Below the pieces are notes generated by a model. It was not told where the DNA came from. It saw nothing but the letters and a program-made list of their open reading frames with translations, and made no database searches. Position numbers and translations under genes: made by a program. From an uncultured Alphaproteobacteria bacterium (lineage in GTDB: Bacteria; Pseudomonadota; Alphaproteobacteria; RF32; CAG-239), in assembly GCA_934273635.1 (NCBI GenBank), contig CAKQSV010000002.1, positions 1-64,000 of the forward strand: a stretch of DNA of 64,000 nucleotides, read 5' to 3'. Shown in pieces: positions 1 to 8,534 of this stretch. How positions within the stretch are numbered: position 1 is the stretch's first letter; every line of letters begins with the position of its first letter.

Positions 1-342
1 AAAGACCCGTTCAAAGGTAGCCGCGCCTCGCACAAAGGCGTTGACTTGGCCAGTCGCACCGGCAACAAAATTAAGGTTAAGGCCGCCGGCAAAGTCACCA
101 AGGCCGAGTTCTCCCGCGGATATGGCAATCTGGTGGTAATTGACCACGGCAACGGTTTTGAAACCAAATATGGACATTTAAATAAAATATATGTAAAAAA
201 AGGTGAAAAGCTAAGATACGACGACGTTATCGGCGAGGTCGGCTCGACCGGTCGTTCTACCGGTCCGCACCTGCATTATGAGGTGTTGTACAGAGGCGTG
301 AGCGTCAACCCGATGCCGTTTATTAAAGCTAAGGCTTCTTAA
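1..342 (+). CDS. M23 (LytM) family metalloendopeptidase, C-terminal part
   Basis: The reading frame is open from base 1, so the N-terminus lies outside the window. About 113 residues remain and form the catalytic LytM domain. HKGVD near the left edge gives the first zinc-binding His and Asp, and GPHLHYE near the end gives the HxH motif. The family cleaves peptidoglycan cross-links in the periplasm. The gene ends 12 nt before a bactofilin, and M23 peptidase-bactofilin pairs are common in proteobacteria, where the cytoskeletal protein places the hydrolase. The key residues seen are intact, so this copy is probably active. Whether a signal peptide or coiled coil precedes the domain cannot be seen. 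Confidence 0.93.
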   Translation, partial: KDPFKGSRASHKGVDLASRTGNKIKVKAAGKVTKAEFSRGYGNLVVIDHGNGFETKYGHLNKIYVKKGEKLRYDDVIGEVGSTGRSTGPHLHYEVLYRGVSVNPMPFIKAKAS

Positions 343-354
343 AGGAGGTATATG

Positions 355-801
355 ATGAAAAAATTAAAACGTTTGCTGTTTTTGAAAATCGCTCGCAGAT
401 TGAGCAAAAATGACAACTCTATTCCCGTTCCGACAATTATTAGTGAAAACACAAAGGTAAACGGTGACATAACAAGTGACGGCATTATTCATATTGACGG
501 ACACGTTGAGGGCGATATTTGTTGCTCGGAGCTGGTTATCGGCGTTAAGGGTTCGGTGACCGGTTGCGTGACAGTGCAAAACATGCACTTATACGGCACC
601 TTGCGCGGCAAAGCCATGGCTGACAATCTGTTTGTATCTAAGACCGCAAAGCTGATTGGTGACGCCACCCACAATTCTATCGCCATTGAACCGGGGGCTT
701 ATATTGACGGTCATTGTATGCGCGCCGGCGCACCGATTCCGGCGGAGCAAGGCAGTGCCGACCTGATGCTGGTTGACAAGTCGTCCGAGAAAGTTTGCTG
801 A
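355..801 (+). CDS. Bactofilin (polymer-forming cytoskeletal protein)
   Basis: 148 residues. The central part (about 30-125) is the repetitive beta-helix of the DUF583/bactofilin family, with short hydrophobic strands alternating with Gly turns (NGDITSDG, HIDGHVEGDI, YGTLRGK). Flanking tails are short and there is no signal peptide, as expected for a cytoplasmic, membrane-associated filament former. Two ATGs lie in tandem at 352 and 355. The second is chosen because AAAGGAGG (341-348) then sits 6 nt away. It directly follows the M23 peptidase and probably forms a cell-shape or septal module with it. smpB begins 1 nt after the stop, so the three genes look cotranscribed. Confidence 0.92.
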   Translation: MKKLKRLLFLKIARRLSKNDNSIPVPTIISENTKVNGDITSDGIIHIDGHVEGDICCSELVIGVKGSVTGCVTVQNMHLYGTLRGKAMADNLFVSKTAKLIGDATHNSIAIEPGAYIDGHCMRAGAPIPAEQGSADLMLVDKSSEKVC

Positions 802-802
802 T

Positions 803-1279
803 ATGGCAAAGAAAATTCGGCGCGCTGATTTTATCTCTCACGGATTGGTGGCGCAAAACCGCCGCGCTCATTTTGACTACATTATTGAAGATAAATATGT
901 TGCCGGATTGCAACTGACCGGCACGGAAGTCAAGTCTTTGCGGATGGGGCACGCCAACATTAACGATGCCTATGGAATCGAGAAAAACGGCGAGCTGTTC
1001 ATATCAAATATGTTTATTGCCGAATATGCCAACAAAGGTTATGAATCTCACGCCGAAAAACGTGACCGCAAGTTGTTGCTCAACCACAAAGAGATTGTGA
1101 AAATTATCAGCGAGCTGTCTCGCAAAGGCTCGTCTTTGGTGGCTTTGCGTTTGTTTTTTAATGACCGTGGTTTAGCCAAGCTTGAGATTGGCTTGGGTCG
1201 TGGCAAAAAGCTTTATGACAAGCGCGAAAGCATTAAGGAGCGCGACTGGAATCGCGAAAAACAAAGGCTTTTGAAATAG
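803..1279 (+). CDS. smpB: SsrA-binding protein SmpB
   Basis: 158 residues, the usual SmpB length. SmpB binds tmRNA and delivers it to stalled ribosomes for trans-translation. Family features seen: N-terminal NRRAHFDYIIEDKYVAGLQLTGTEVKSLR, of which YVAGLQLTGTEVKS is the conserved beta-barrel strand, and the basic C-terminal tail KKLYDKRESIKERD that enters the ribosome in place of the tRNA anticodon arm. The frame is open further upstream to 773, but ATG 803 gives the canonical N-terminus MAKKI. It lies one base past the bactofilin stop and ends at a strong terminator. tmRNA itself is not in this window. Confidence 0.97.
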   Translation: MAKKIRRADFISHGLVAQNRRAHFDYIIEDKYVAGLQLTGTEVKSLRMGHANINDAYGIEKNGELFISNMFIAEYANKGYESHAEKRDRKLLLNHKEIVKIISELSRKGSSLVALRLFFNDRGLAKLEIGLGRGKKLYDKRESIKERDWNREKQRLLK

Positions 1280-1284
1280 CTTAT

Positions 1285-1318
1285 AAAAAATGCCGGAAAA
1301 TTTGTTCCGGCATTTTTT
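1285..1318. terminator. Rho-independent terminator, bidirectional
   Basis: Stem TGCCGGAA (1291-1298) pairs with TTCCGGCA (1305-1312) around a 6-nt loop, flanked by A6 on the left and T6 on the right. It lies between the converging smpB and DUF502 genes and can serve both. Confidence 0.92.
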
Positions 1319-1322
1319 GTTA

Positions 1323-2024
1323 CTACTCGTTGTCATCTTCCGGCGGGCAATCGGGGTTGACGATACCGCCCGAGATGATAAACTTGACAGCGTTTTCCAC
1401 ACTGATATTAAGCGGAATAACCTCCGACCTCGGCACAAAAATCAAAAAGCCCGATGTGGGGTTCGGCGTGGTGGGAATAAACACATTTAACATCGGCTCC
1501 GGCAGTTTGTCTTGCATTTCTCCGGTGGTCGGTGTGCTCACCAAGCCCATAATCCATAAACCTTTACGCGGATACTCCAACATAACCACCTGATTAAACG
1601 CCTGATTTTTATTTGATAAGAACGTGGCGAAAACCTGCTTAATCAGCGAATAGACACTTGATATAAACGGTAGTTTGAACAAAATCCACTCGCCAAGTTT
1701 TAAGAAAAAGCGCCCTAAGAATCCGGCGGCAAACATACCGATAATAATCAGCGTTGCAAACAGCACAATCACGCCTAATCCGGGGATGGTCAGTTCCGGA
1801 CTGAACTCCGGTGGCAACATACGGTTGACCAGACGGTCTATCCACACAATCAGCTTATAGGCCAAATAAAAGGTGATGGAAACCGGCGCCGTCACCAAGA
1901 TACCGGTAAAAAAATAGGCTTTAATTTTGCCGCCCAGTTTCATAAATACGGCGCGTTCACGCTCCAAACGGGCGTGTTTGATTTTTTGCGCACGGGCTTT
2001 TATCTCTTTTTTATCCTGTTTCAT
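1323..2024 (-). CDS. DUF502 family membrane protein
   Basis: 233 residues, COG2928/DUF502. A charged N-terminus is followed by two hydrophobic segments (about 33-55 and 83-108), the Gly-rich PGLGVIVLFA stretch, and the conserved C-terminal half with KQVFATFL, MLEYPRKG and FIPTTPNPTSG. The function of the family is not established; members are inner-membrane proteins widespread in proteobacteria. ATG 2024 overlaps the recJ stop by one base (TGATG), so translation is probably coupled to recJ. A TTG one codon upstream is possible but less likely. Confidence 0.88.
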   Translation of the reverse strand: MKQDKKEIKARAQKIKHARLERERAVFMKLGGKIKAYFFTGILVTAPVSITFYLAYKLIVWIDRLVNRMLPPEFSPELTIPGLGVIVLFATLIIIGMFAAGFLGRFFLKLGEWILFKLPFISSVYSLIKQVFATFLSNKNQAFNQVVMLEYPRKGLWIMGLVSTPTTGEMQDKLPEPMLNVFIPTTPNPTSGFLIFVPRSEVIPLNISVENAVKFIISGGIVNPDCPPEDDNE

Positions 2025-3784
2025 CAAGCTACCTTTCTTGCATCTTCAATAATAAACTGCACCGCATTGCGCCCCATCCAATTATCGCGGCGCAATATTC
2101 CCAAAACATCGTATAAGTCATTATGGCTGTTCAGCATGGCTTGCCCAAGGTCATTATCAGCCGCACGGAAAGCCATGGCCTTGAGGCTGCCGCCGTTATC
2201 TGAACTCAAAAAACACCGCACATGACCGCTACCGACAATGCCTGACTTTTTGAAACGCACGTTTTTAATCACCAATTTGGGCTCAGGATTGCCGGCGCCA
2301 AACGGCTCTAAGCGTTCCAAACCGGTTGCCAAATCTACCGTTGCGCCCTGCAAATCAAGCTTGCCGTCATATTCAAGCACCGGCACAATCGCCTCATCGC
2401 CCAATTTGCTTTTGACATATTCGCCCACAAAACGGCGAAAGTCTTCAATTTTATCTTGCGACAGCGAATAACCGGCCGCCATATTGTGTCCGCCGCCTTT
2501 GGTGATAACACCGCTTTCCTTAGCCGCAATTATCAATGCGCCGAGGTCGACCTGCGGAATTGAGCGCGCCGAGCCTTTGACCTCGTCGTCTTCAATCGAC
2601 ATGACAAACGACGGTAGATTATAGCGTTCTTTGAGTTTGCCGGCCACAATACCCACCACGCCCTGATGCCAATTTTCACCCGCGGCAAACGCAATCGGAT
2701 ATTCGGAAGGCTTGCTCTCAAGCATTTGGATGGCCTCTTCCAGCACATAATTTTCAATATCTTTGCGCTTGGTGTTAAACTCGTCTAATTTTTCCGCCAA
2801 CATGGCGGCTTCAGTCTCGTTTTGGCTGCACAACAGGCGGTTACCGAGCGACGCCTCACCCACTCTGCCGCAAGCGTTGATACGAGGTCCTAAAACATAG
2901 CCCAAATGAAACGAAGTCGGCGCCTCAGACACGCCCGCTTTGTCTATCAGCGCTTTTAAGCCGATGTTGCGGCGCTGCGCCATAACCTTTAGCCCCTGAC
3001 GCACAAACGCGCGATTCAAACCAATCAGCGGCACAACATCACATATCGTCCCCAACGCCACCAAATCAAGCCACGAGAGCAGTTGCGGCTCAGGGCGGTT
3101 TTGGTAGAATCCGCGACGACGCAGTTCGCGATTGACGGCAATGACGGTCATATAAACCACACCAACCGCCGCCATATATTTAAGATAAGGATAGTCGTTG
3201 TCATCATCCAAGCGCTTGGGGTTCACCAACGCATAAACTGACGGCAGTTTGACCTCAGCCTCGTGATGATCCAGAACAACCACCTCAAAATTTTTGCTTT
3301 TGGCATAGTCAAAAACATCAAACGCCGTGGTGCCGCAGTCTACCGTAATCACAAAGTCAACGCCCTCGGCGGCAAAATTATCAAACGCCATAACACTGGG
3401 ACCGTAGCCTTCCTCACGCTCGGGGATATGCACCGAGGGTTTGACGCCCACGCTCTCAAGAAACATACGCAAAACAGATGAAGATGTAGCGCCGTCAACA
3501 TCATAGTCGCCGATAATCCCGATTTTACGTCCGGCAATTATGGCGTCGGCAATTTTAGCCGCGGCTTTATCCATATCTTTCATCACCGAAGGATTAGGCA
3601 TTAGGTTTTGCAGTTTAGGCTCAATAAAGGCGGGCACGCCATCAGGCGCAACACCGCGAGCCGCTAAAATTGAGGCGACTAAAATCGGAAGACTAAAACG
3701 CTGAGCGATAACATCCGCCTGACGGTCATCATAGGTTGAGGCTTTCCACAGGCAGCCGCTTAATGATTTTTCTGCGTCAGACAC
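2024..3784 (-). CDS. recJ: Single-stranded-DNA-specific exonuclease RecJ
   Basis: 586 residues, full length. RecJ is the 5'-to-3' ssDNA exonuclease of RecFOR recombination and mismatch repair. DHH phosphoesterase motifs are visible: GDYDVDGATS near residue 92, TVDCG near 146, VLDHHEAE near 173. The DHHA1 domain follows with GSARS and the GGGHNMAAG motif near 435, then the C-terminal OB-fold. All catalytic Asp and His positions expected from these motifs are present. The start is GTG at 3784 with GAGGGA upstream. It overlaps DUF502 by one base; the OmpA-family lipoprotein upstream is separated by 17 nt. Confidence 0.97.
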   Translation of the reverse strand: MSDAEKSLSGCLWKASTYDDRQADVIAQRFSLPILVASILAARGVAPDGVPAFIEPKLQNLMPNPSVMKDMDKAAAKIADAIIAGRKIGIIGDYDVDGATSSSVLRMFLESVGVKPSVHIPEREEGYGPSVMAFDNFAAEGVDFVITVDCGTTAFDVFDYAKSKNFEVVVLDHHEAEVKLPSVYALVNPKRLDDDNDYPYLKYMAAVGVVYMTVIAVNRELRRRGFYQNRPEPQLLSWLDLVALGTICDVVPLIGLNRAFVRQGLKVMAQRRNIGLKALIDKAGVSEAPTSFHLGYVLGPRINACGRVGEASLGNRLLCSQNETEAAMLAEKLDEFNTKRKDIENYVLEEAIQMLESKPSEYPIAFAAGENWHQGVVGIVAGKLKERYNLPSFVMSIEDDEVKGSARSIPQVDLGALIIAAKESGVITKGGGHNMAAGYSLSQDKIEDFRRFVGEYVKSKLGDEAIVPVLEYDGKLDLQGATVDLATGLERLEPFGAGNPEPKLVIKNVRFKKSGIVGSGHVRCFLSSDNGGSLKAMAFRAADNDLGQAMLNSHNDLYDVLGILRRDNWMGRNAVQFIIEDARKVA

Positions 3785-3801
3785 TCTCTTCCCTCACAAT
3801 C

Positions 3802-4716
3802 TTAATAACTGATATAAACTTCGGCACGGCGGTTCATACGCTCACCCTCGGGCATAACCTCTTGATAAACCGGACGACTGTCGGACAAGCCCTCGGTGAT
3901 AACGCGGTTTTTGGGCATTCCGTATTTTATCAGCAACGCGGCAACATTTTCGGCGCGTTTGGTCGAAACTTTAAGATTGGTCATTTTATGGGTGACAATA
4001 TCGGTGTTGCGGGTGCGGCTTGAGGCAAACCCTTGAACAATGATTTTGCCGTTGTGGCGTTTGGCCTCTTGCACCACTTTGCGCAGGCTGCCGTAGTAAC
4101 TGCCGTCAACGGTGGAGCCGCCGTTGTTAAAGTGAACGGTTTCGGCCAGATAGAACACGCTCGGCTCGGCTGATTGCGGTTTTGGGGCTTTTTTCAGCTC
4201 GCGGATTTCTTTTTTGACCGGCACGATGGTTTTGGTTTCGCTCACAGGCTTAAGCACTTTGGTATTGCCGGCAGAGGCGTCCATCTCTGTCAAATCCATA
4301 TCCTCAATCACCACCGGCGTGGTTTTGCTCGGCACCACGAAGCTGTTGTCAGCAACATCAAGCTCGTTTACTTTCGGGTCGGGACGGCTCAGGTCTTTAG
4401 TTTTTTTAGCAGTTGGTTTAGGCGCAACTTTCACAGCCTCCGGCGCGGAAACGGCAATTTTTTTCTCACTCGGTTGGGCAACTTTGGTCACCGGCTGAGC
4501 CTTGGGCTTGGGCAACTTGGGCAGAGGCTCGGTCACCACCATTTTTTCCTTGCCCGAAAGGGAGGAAGAATCGTCATACGCCGCGTTTTGACTATCGGAC
4601 GACAAAACACCCCGCGTTTCTTCAAGCTCGGGGAACGCCGCATAATGCGTGCATCCGGCGCAAACGCCGGCAGCCAAAGACAACAACACAGCCGTATTTC
4701 TAATTTTTCCTGACAT
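3802..4716 (-). CDS. OmpA-family lipoprotein
   Basis: 304 residues. A signal peptide ends in a lipobox (AGVCAGC), so the protein is probably lipid-anchored. A long Lys/Pro/Ala-rich linker (about 55-190) precedes the OmpA-like peptidoglycan-binding domain: VHFNNGGSTVDG, then KVSTKRAENVAALL, GLSDSRPV and the C-terminal NRRAEVYI. It resembles Pal-type proteins linking outer membrane and cell wall, but the long linker and position beside recJ differ from the tol-pal arrangement. ATG 4716 is preferred over GTG 4725 because AAGG then has an 8-nt spacing. It is the first gene of a leftward block with recJ and DUF502. Confidence 0.88.
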   Translation of the reverse strand: MSGKIRNTAVLLSLAAGVCAGCTHYAAFPELEETRGVLSSDSQNAAYDDSSSLSGKEKMVVTEPLPKLPKPKAQPVTKVAQPSEKKIAVSAPEAVKVAPKPTAKKTKDLSRPDPKVNELDVADNSFVVPSKTTPVVIEDMDLTEMDASAGNTKVLKPVSETKTIVPVKKEIRELKKAPKPQSAEPSVFYLAETVHFNNGGSTVDGSYYGSLRKVVQEAKRHNGKIIVQGFASSRTRNTDIVTHKMTNLKVSTKRAENVAALLIKYGMPKNRVITEGLSDSRPVYQEVMPEGERMNRRAEVYISY

Positions 4717-4884
4717 AATAAACACCTTAAAAAAACGTTTTTAACCCCTATATTGATATATTATTAACTTTGAGAAGACAAGCACAAAATCAAAGATAGG
4801 CAATAAAAAAATTTTGCATTTGGCATTGTTTTTATCCGCTTTTTAATTTATAGTATCAGACATTGCAATGATAAGGAAAATTTG

Positions 4885-5448
4885 ATGGTTTCACCGGCAA
4901 CAAATTCGTCCATAGACGTCGCTTATTGGTTTTTCGGTCGCGCGGAAAAAGACGGCATTTATCTTGAAGATGAAAAACTGCACCATTTGTTGTTTTTGGC
5001 GCAGAGCCGTTTTGCCCAAACGCATTTGGGACAAATGCTTATGCCTTGTTTGTTTTTGTGCGACGAGAGCGGTTTTTTTGAACCGAATATCAAAAAAATG
5101 TTTGCCTTCGGGCGACCGTTTATGCCACAAACACGGTTGGAAGACAACATCACCGCGTTTTTGGAAAACATTTGGCAGCAATACAGCCCGCTGTCTTTGG
5201 CACAGTTCAAACAAATTGTCACAGCCTTGCCATTATTCGGCAAAACTTATCAAAAAGGTTCACAGACCGTGGTGGACTGGAATTCTTTAATTGACAAATC
5301 AAATGATTGTGGCACTATACGAGAAAGAGAGAGAGGATACGCCGCACCTAAAAAGGTGTTGGTATCACAGAACGGACCGGTCGTGGTTTCGCAGTGGAGT
5401 CCAAGAAAAGTCAACAGCACAGAACATAAGGATTATTTGCATGAATAA
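4885..5448 (+). CDS. Panacea/SocA-like hypothetical protein
   Basis: 187 residues, soluble, no signal peptide. The N-terminal half (VAYWFFGRAEKDG, then EKLHHLLFLAQSRFAQ) matches the general layout of Panacea/SocA (DUF4065) proteins, which begin with a hydrophobic helix and a LxxLLYxAQ-type helix. The similarity is by eye only. In that superfamily members act as antitoxins or proteolytic adaptors (SocA of Caulobacter). The last 40 residues are basic and unlike the fold (GPVVVSQWSPRK). ATG 4885 has AAGGA upstream; a TTG one codon earlier is less likely. Its 3' end overlaps the DUF192 gene by 8 nt, so the two are probably coupled. Confidence 0.6.
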   Translation: MVSPATNSSIDVAYWFFGRAEKDGIYLEDEKLHHLLFLAQSRFAQTHLGQMLMPCLFLCDESGFFEPNIKKMFAFGRPFMPQTRLEDNITAFLENIWQQYSPLSLAQFKQIVTALPLFGKTYQKGSQTVVDWNSLIDKSNDCGTIRERERGYAAPKKVLVSQNGPVVVSQWSPRKVNSTEHKDYLHE

Positions 5449-5965
5449 ACTATTTAAGATTTTTGCCGCCGTGTTGGTGGTTTGCAGCTGCAGCAAGGCC
5501 GAAACCTCTAAGCTGATTGTTGAGACCGACAGCGGCGATGTGGTGTATAATGTTGAGACCGCCTCCGAGATTAAGGAGTTGGAGACCGGATTGATGAACC
5601 ATACTTCACTACCGGCAGACGGCGGTATGCTGTTTGACCTTTCGAAAGTGCCAAACAAAGTGACCGCTATGTGGATGAAAGACACCAAGTTGTCTTTGGA
5701 TATGCTGTTTTTGACCAAAGAGGGCGTGGTTTATTGGATTAAGGAAAACGCGCAACCTTATTCCGAAGAGCTGATTGTGGCTCCGTTCCCTGCCGCCGCA
5801 GTTTTGGAAATCAACGCCGGTGATGTGGCTAAGCACCAGATTAAAATCGGGCAAAGAGTAAAACATCCGTTGTTTAAGGCGATTGAACGTCAGTCAAGCG
5901 AGCAAGTTGCTCCCGCCACGGTTGAAAGCAGCGAACCCGTTGCGACGGATGAGGCAGAGAAATAA
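5441..5965 (+). CDS. DUF192 family lipoprotein
   Basis: 174 residues. The N-terminus MNKLFKIFAAVLVVCSC is a short lipoprotein signal with Cys15 or Cys17 as the lipid site. The rest matches DUF192 (PF02643): LETGLMNHTSLPADGGMLF, AMWMKDTKLSLDMLF, then VLEINAGDVAKHQIKIGQRV near the end. Family members are small periplasmic or extracellular proteins of unknown biochemical role. The internal ATG at 5441 is chosen because it gives the signal peptide, although the frame is open further upstream inside the preceding gene. A Pro/Thr/Glu-rich tail follows the domain. A terminator comes 18 nt after the stop. Confidence 0.88.
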   Translation: MNKLFKIFAAVLVVCSCSKAETSKLIVETDSGDVVYNVETASEIKELETGLMNHTSLPADGGMLFDLSKVPNKVTAMWMKDTKLSLDMLFLTKEGVVYWIKENAQPYSEELIVAPFPAAAVLEINAGDVAKHQIKIGQRVKHPLFKAIERQSSEQVAPATVESSEPVATDEAEK

Positions 5966-5983
5966 ATTCAGACATTTTATCTT

Positions 5984-6014
5984 AAGCCGGAACATTGCGT
6001 TTCCGGCTTTTTTT
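5984..6014 (+). terminator. Rho-independent terminator
   Basis: AAGCCGGAA (5984-5992) pairs with TTCCGGCTT (6001-6009), followed by a T tract. It closes the Panacea-like/DUF192 unit. Confidence 0.9.
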
Positions 6015-6110
6015 GTTGCCGTACAAGTGATAAATAAAGGTTGAATTAAGGTAAAAAATATAATAAAGTCGATGTAGTTTTTTGAGATAATATAAACAGG
6101 TTGAAACGTT

Positions 6111-6983
6111 ATGATTAAAATGATTAAACCTATTGTGAACGCCGCTAAAGTTATGGACAAATACAATACGGTGATTTTGGGTCTGCGCGGTGTTATCACT
6201 GACGGAAAAATCATCAAACCAGATGTGGCGGACGCCTTGAAGAGTATGAAAAAACAGGGTGTGCGTTTGGTGGTGTTGTCAAACACTTTTTGGCGTAGCG
6301 AATCGGTTATTCGTTTTTTGCACGAGAACAAAGTGCCGTTGGCGGTTTTTGACGCCATTGTCACCGCCGGCGAGGTTATGCATTATCAGCTCAAAGCCAA
6401 GAGCGGCGAGTTGGGTAAAATCGGCAACAAATATTACAGGTTGGGTGGCAAAAATTATAACGGCGTTTTTGCGGGGTTGCCTGACTATCAAGAGGTTGAC
6501 TCATTGGCTCAGGCCGACTTTGTTTATGTTGAAAGCGTGGCGCATGAAACCGACACGGTTGAAAAATATGTGCCGCTGTTGGAGCACGCCGCCAGTTTGA
6601 ATATGCCGATGTTGTGCGTGGGCAACGACACCTCGACCTTTGCCAACGGCGAAGTGGTTTTGGGCGCGGGCGCATTGGCTGAACAATACGCGGTTTTGGG
6701 TGGCAAAATCATCACCAACGGCAAGCCGGACGCAAAGTTGTTTGCCTATGCCATTGACGGACTGCCCAACATTAAAAAAGATAAAATTTTGGTTATCGGC
6801 GACAGTCTGCCGACCGATATTAAGGGCGCGCACCTGCTCGGTGTTGACAGTATGCTGATTTCTAAGGGCGTGCATGTGAACTTTTTGGGTGAAGGTTATA
6901 TTCCCGATGTGGCAAAAACCCGCGAGCTGTCCGCCAACTTTGACGCAAGCCCTGACTATGTTATCTCTAACTTAAGGTGGTAA
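6111..6983 (+). CDS. HAD-superfamily class IIA protein lacking the nucleophilic Asp
   Basis: 290 residues, the TIGR01459-type class IIA HAD layout. Motif II (VVLSNT) and motif IV (VIGDSLPTDIKGA, near 233) are clear, with a cap region between them. Motif I, normally D-L-W-G-V-L-H-D-G in this subfamily, reads G-L-R-G-V-I-T-D-G at residues 24-32. The Asp that would form the phospho-intermediate is therefore Gly24 and the residue two places on is Arg26. Phosphatase activity by the usual mechanism is unlikely. It begins a tight three-gene run with two unknown genes (gap 1 nt, then 1-nt overlap). The motif I bases read cleanly in frame. Confidence 0.85.
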   Translation: MIKMIKPIVNAAKVMDKYNTVILGLRGVITDGKIIKPDVADALKSMKKQGVRLVVLSNTFWRSESVIRFLHENKVPLAVFDAIVTAGEVMHYQLKAKSGELGKIGNKYYRLGGKNYNGVFAGLPDYQEVDSLAQADFVYVESVAHETDTVEKYVPLLEHAASLNMPMLCVGNDTSTFANGEVVLGAGALAEQYAVLGGKIITNGKPDAKLFAYAIDGLPNIKKDKILVIGDSLPTDIKGAHLLGVDSMLISKGVHVNFLGEGYIPDVAKTRELSANFDASPDYVISNLRW

Positions 6984-6984
6984 G

Positions 6985-7581
6985 ATGCAACGATCCCTAC
7001 TGCAAAAGCTCAAACGCATTGAACTGAAAAAAAGCTACATTGTCATTTTGGTGGTATTGGCGGTTGTGGTCAGGTTTTGGGGCGAAAGCAGTATCACCAT
7101 GCTACAAAAAGAAGTGCCGGAAGTGACGACAACCGAGCTGTCGGCTGATGAAATTAATCGTTATGCTCAAACCAAGCAGGAATATTTTAACGAGCGGATT
7201 CACGTCGCACCCGAAATTTTAGTCAGTCGGGATTTGGAAAGCTACTTGGATAAGCCGACGCACGAGTGGTTTTTGGTATGGGGTTGGCGTCCGAAACGCT
7301 TTTTTTACGCCGAAGAACGAATTAAACAAATTTTGCAATATTTGCATAACCGCGAACAAAAACTTGATGAAGCCAACCGTTTGGAACTGCAAGCCAAGCA
7401 AATGATGTCGGGCAACGCCATCTCTGAAAACGATGCCACCGCGGCAGAATTTATTAAACAGGCGCAGGATATTCGCTATTATATCGACCGAGAAATCAGA
7501 TATGCAGGGGTTACGGTCGCTGAAGAACGCGCGGTTGCCGAAAATCAAAGCCTTTTGGAACAGTTGAGCGAGCAAGACTAA
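6985..7581 (+). CDS. Hypothetical single-pass membrane protein
   Basis: 198 residues, family not recognised. A short basic N-terminus is followed by one membrane segment (about 19-35, YIVILVVLAVVV). The remainder is a charged, helix-rich domain, presumably periplasmic if the positive-inside rule holds. The region after 115 has features of an amphipathic coiled coil (ERIKQILQYLHNREQKLDEAN). It starts one base after the HAD-like gene and overlaps the next gene by one base (TAATG), so the three are probably translated together. Confidence 0.75.
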   Translation: MQRSLLQKLKRIELKKSYIVILVVLAVVVRFWGESSITMLQKEVPEVTTTELSADEINRYAQTKQEYFNERIHVAPEILVSRDLESYLDKPTHEWFLVWGWRPKRFFYAEERIKQILQYLHNREQKLDEANRLELQAKQMMSGNAISENDATAAEFIKQAQDIRYYIDREIRYAGVTVAEERAVAENQSLLEQLSEQD

Positions 7582-8534
7582 TGTCTGAGCTTATCAGTCA
7601 TAAAATTTTTAACGCCCCGATGTTGGGCTCGGGTATGCAGTTTAGCAGCGCCGCCGAGATTGACAACTTTTTCGCTCAGGTTCCGGCAAAGGCTCGGGAC
7701 GCTTGGCCGTTTGACCTGCAAAAAGACGGCTATGACGTGCATTACTTGGGGTGTATGATTGACGGCGGGTGGAAAGAGGCGCCACGTTGCACCTTGACCG
7801 TAGAGGTGGGCAAAGACCAACAAAAAGCTTTGATTGAGCAAAAATTTGCTTTTGGCCTGAACGATAATCTGATTATTAATATCGAATCCGTCAACAAGCC
7901 CGAAAGCGGTGATTATCCGCAGGGCTTGAGCATTACTCAGCTGCTGAGCCGAAAAAACTTTGCATTTATCAAGCAATATGACAAAATCGTCAAACCTGTA
8001 AAGCCCTCTTGTGTGGAAATTTACGCCTCTTCTGAAATGACAAAGCAAGGCGTGCAGACTTGCGGCGGTTATGTGTGGGCCAACAACGGGTTTGAGTTTA
8101 AGGATAAAGAGTGGCTGAAAATGACCCGCGCGGCGTTTAAGCAATTTACGGCGCAATATGGCGTAAACTTATCTGACAGAGACTTAAAAAATTTCACCTC
8201 GCCTTGTCATTTTGCGGCGTACGGATGCGGTGTTATGGCGGAGGTTGACGGGCGCAAATATCGCCTTGGCAAAGCCTTTTTACTGCAACACTCGTGGCGA
8301 GGCATACTCTCAACCGCCCAAGAGCATGGCACTGCGCAAAAATTTGCCAGCGCCTATAACAGCGAGCGACTGCCGCTGCTAAAACGCAAGAAAGGTTTTG
8401 CGGTTTTGAGTCTCAAATATCAGGCTCTGGTTAAACAAGGCTACAAGAAAAACCTGCTTTCGCAGATTGCAGACAAGTTCAAAGCCTACCGTCGTTTATT
8501 AAAGCAAAAGTTATCCGATAGCCGACAACGCTAA
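7581..8534 (+). CDS. Hypothetical protein, 317 residues
   Basis: No recognisable family, signal peptide or membrane segment. The protein has several Cys (GCMIDGG, VQTCGGYVW, SPCHFAAYGCG) and a strongly basic C-terminus (KRKKGFAVLSLK through KQKLSDSRQR). ATG 7581 is the last base of the preceding stop, a typical coupled start. The gene converges on uup and their 3' ends overlap by 4 nt, leaving no room for a terminator. Base composition matches its neighbours. It forms the end of the HAD-like/membrane-protein cluster, so a shared role is possible but unproven. Confidence 0.75.
   Translation: MSELISHKIFNAPMLGSGMQFSSAAEIDNFFAQVPAKARDAWPFDLQKDGYDVHYLGCMIDGGWKEAPRCTLTVEVGKDQQKALIEQKFAFGLNDNLIINIESVNKPESGDYPQGLSITQLLSRKNFAFIKQYDKIVKPVKPSCVEIYASSEMTKQGVQTCGGYVWANNGFEFKDKEWLKMTRAAFKQFTAQYGVNLSDRDLKNFTSPCHFAAYGCGVMAEVDGRKYRLGKAFLLQHSWRGILSTAQEHGTAQKFASAYNSERLPLLKRKKGFAVLSLKYQALVKQGYKKNLLSQIADKFKAYRRLLKQKLSDSRQR

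Noticed and set aside
4174..4713. 179-codon forward frame opposite the OmpA lipoprotein gene
   Set aside because: Shadow of the low-complexity Lys/Pro/Ala linker, rich in Phe/Gly/Arg as typical of antisense reading.
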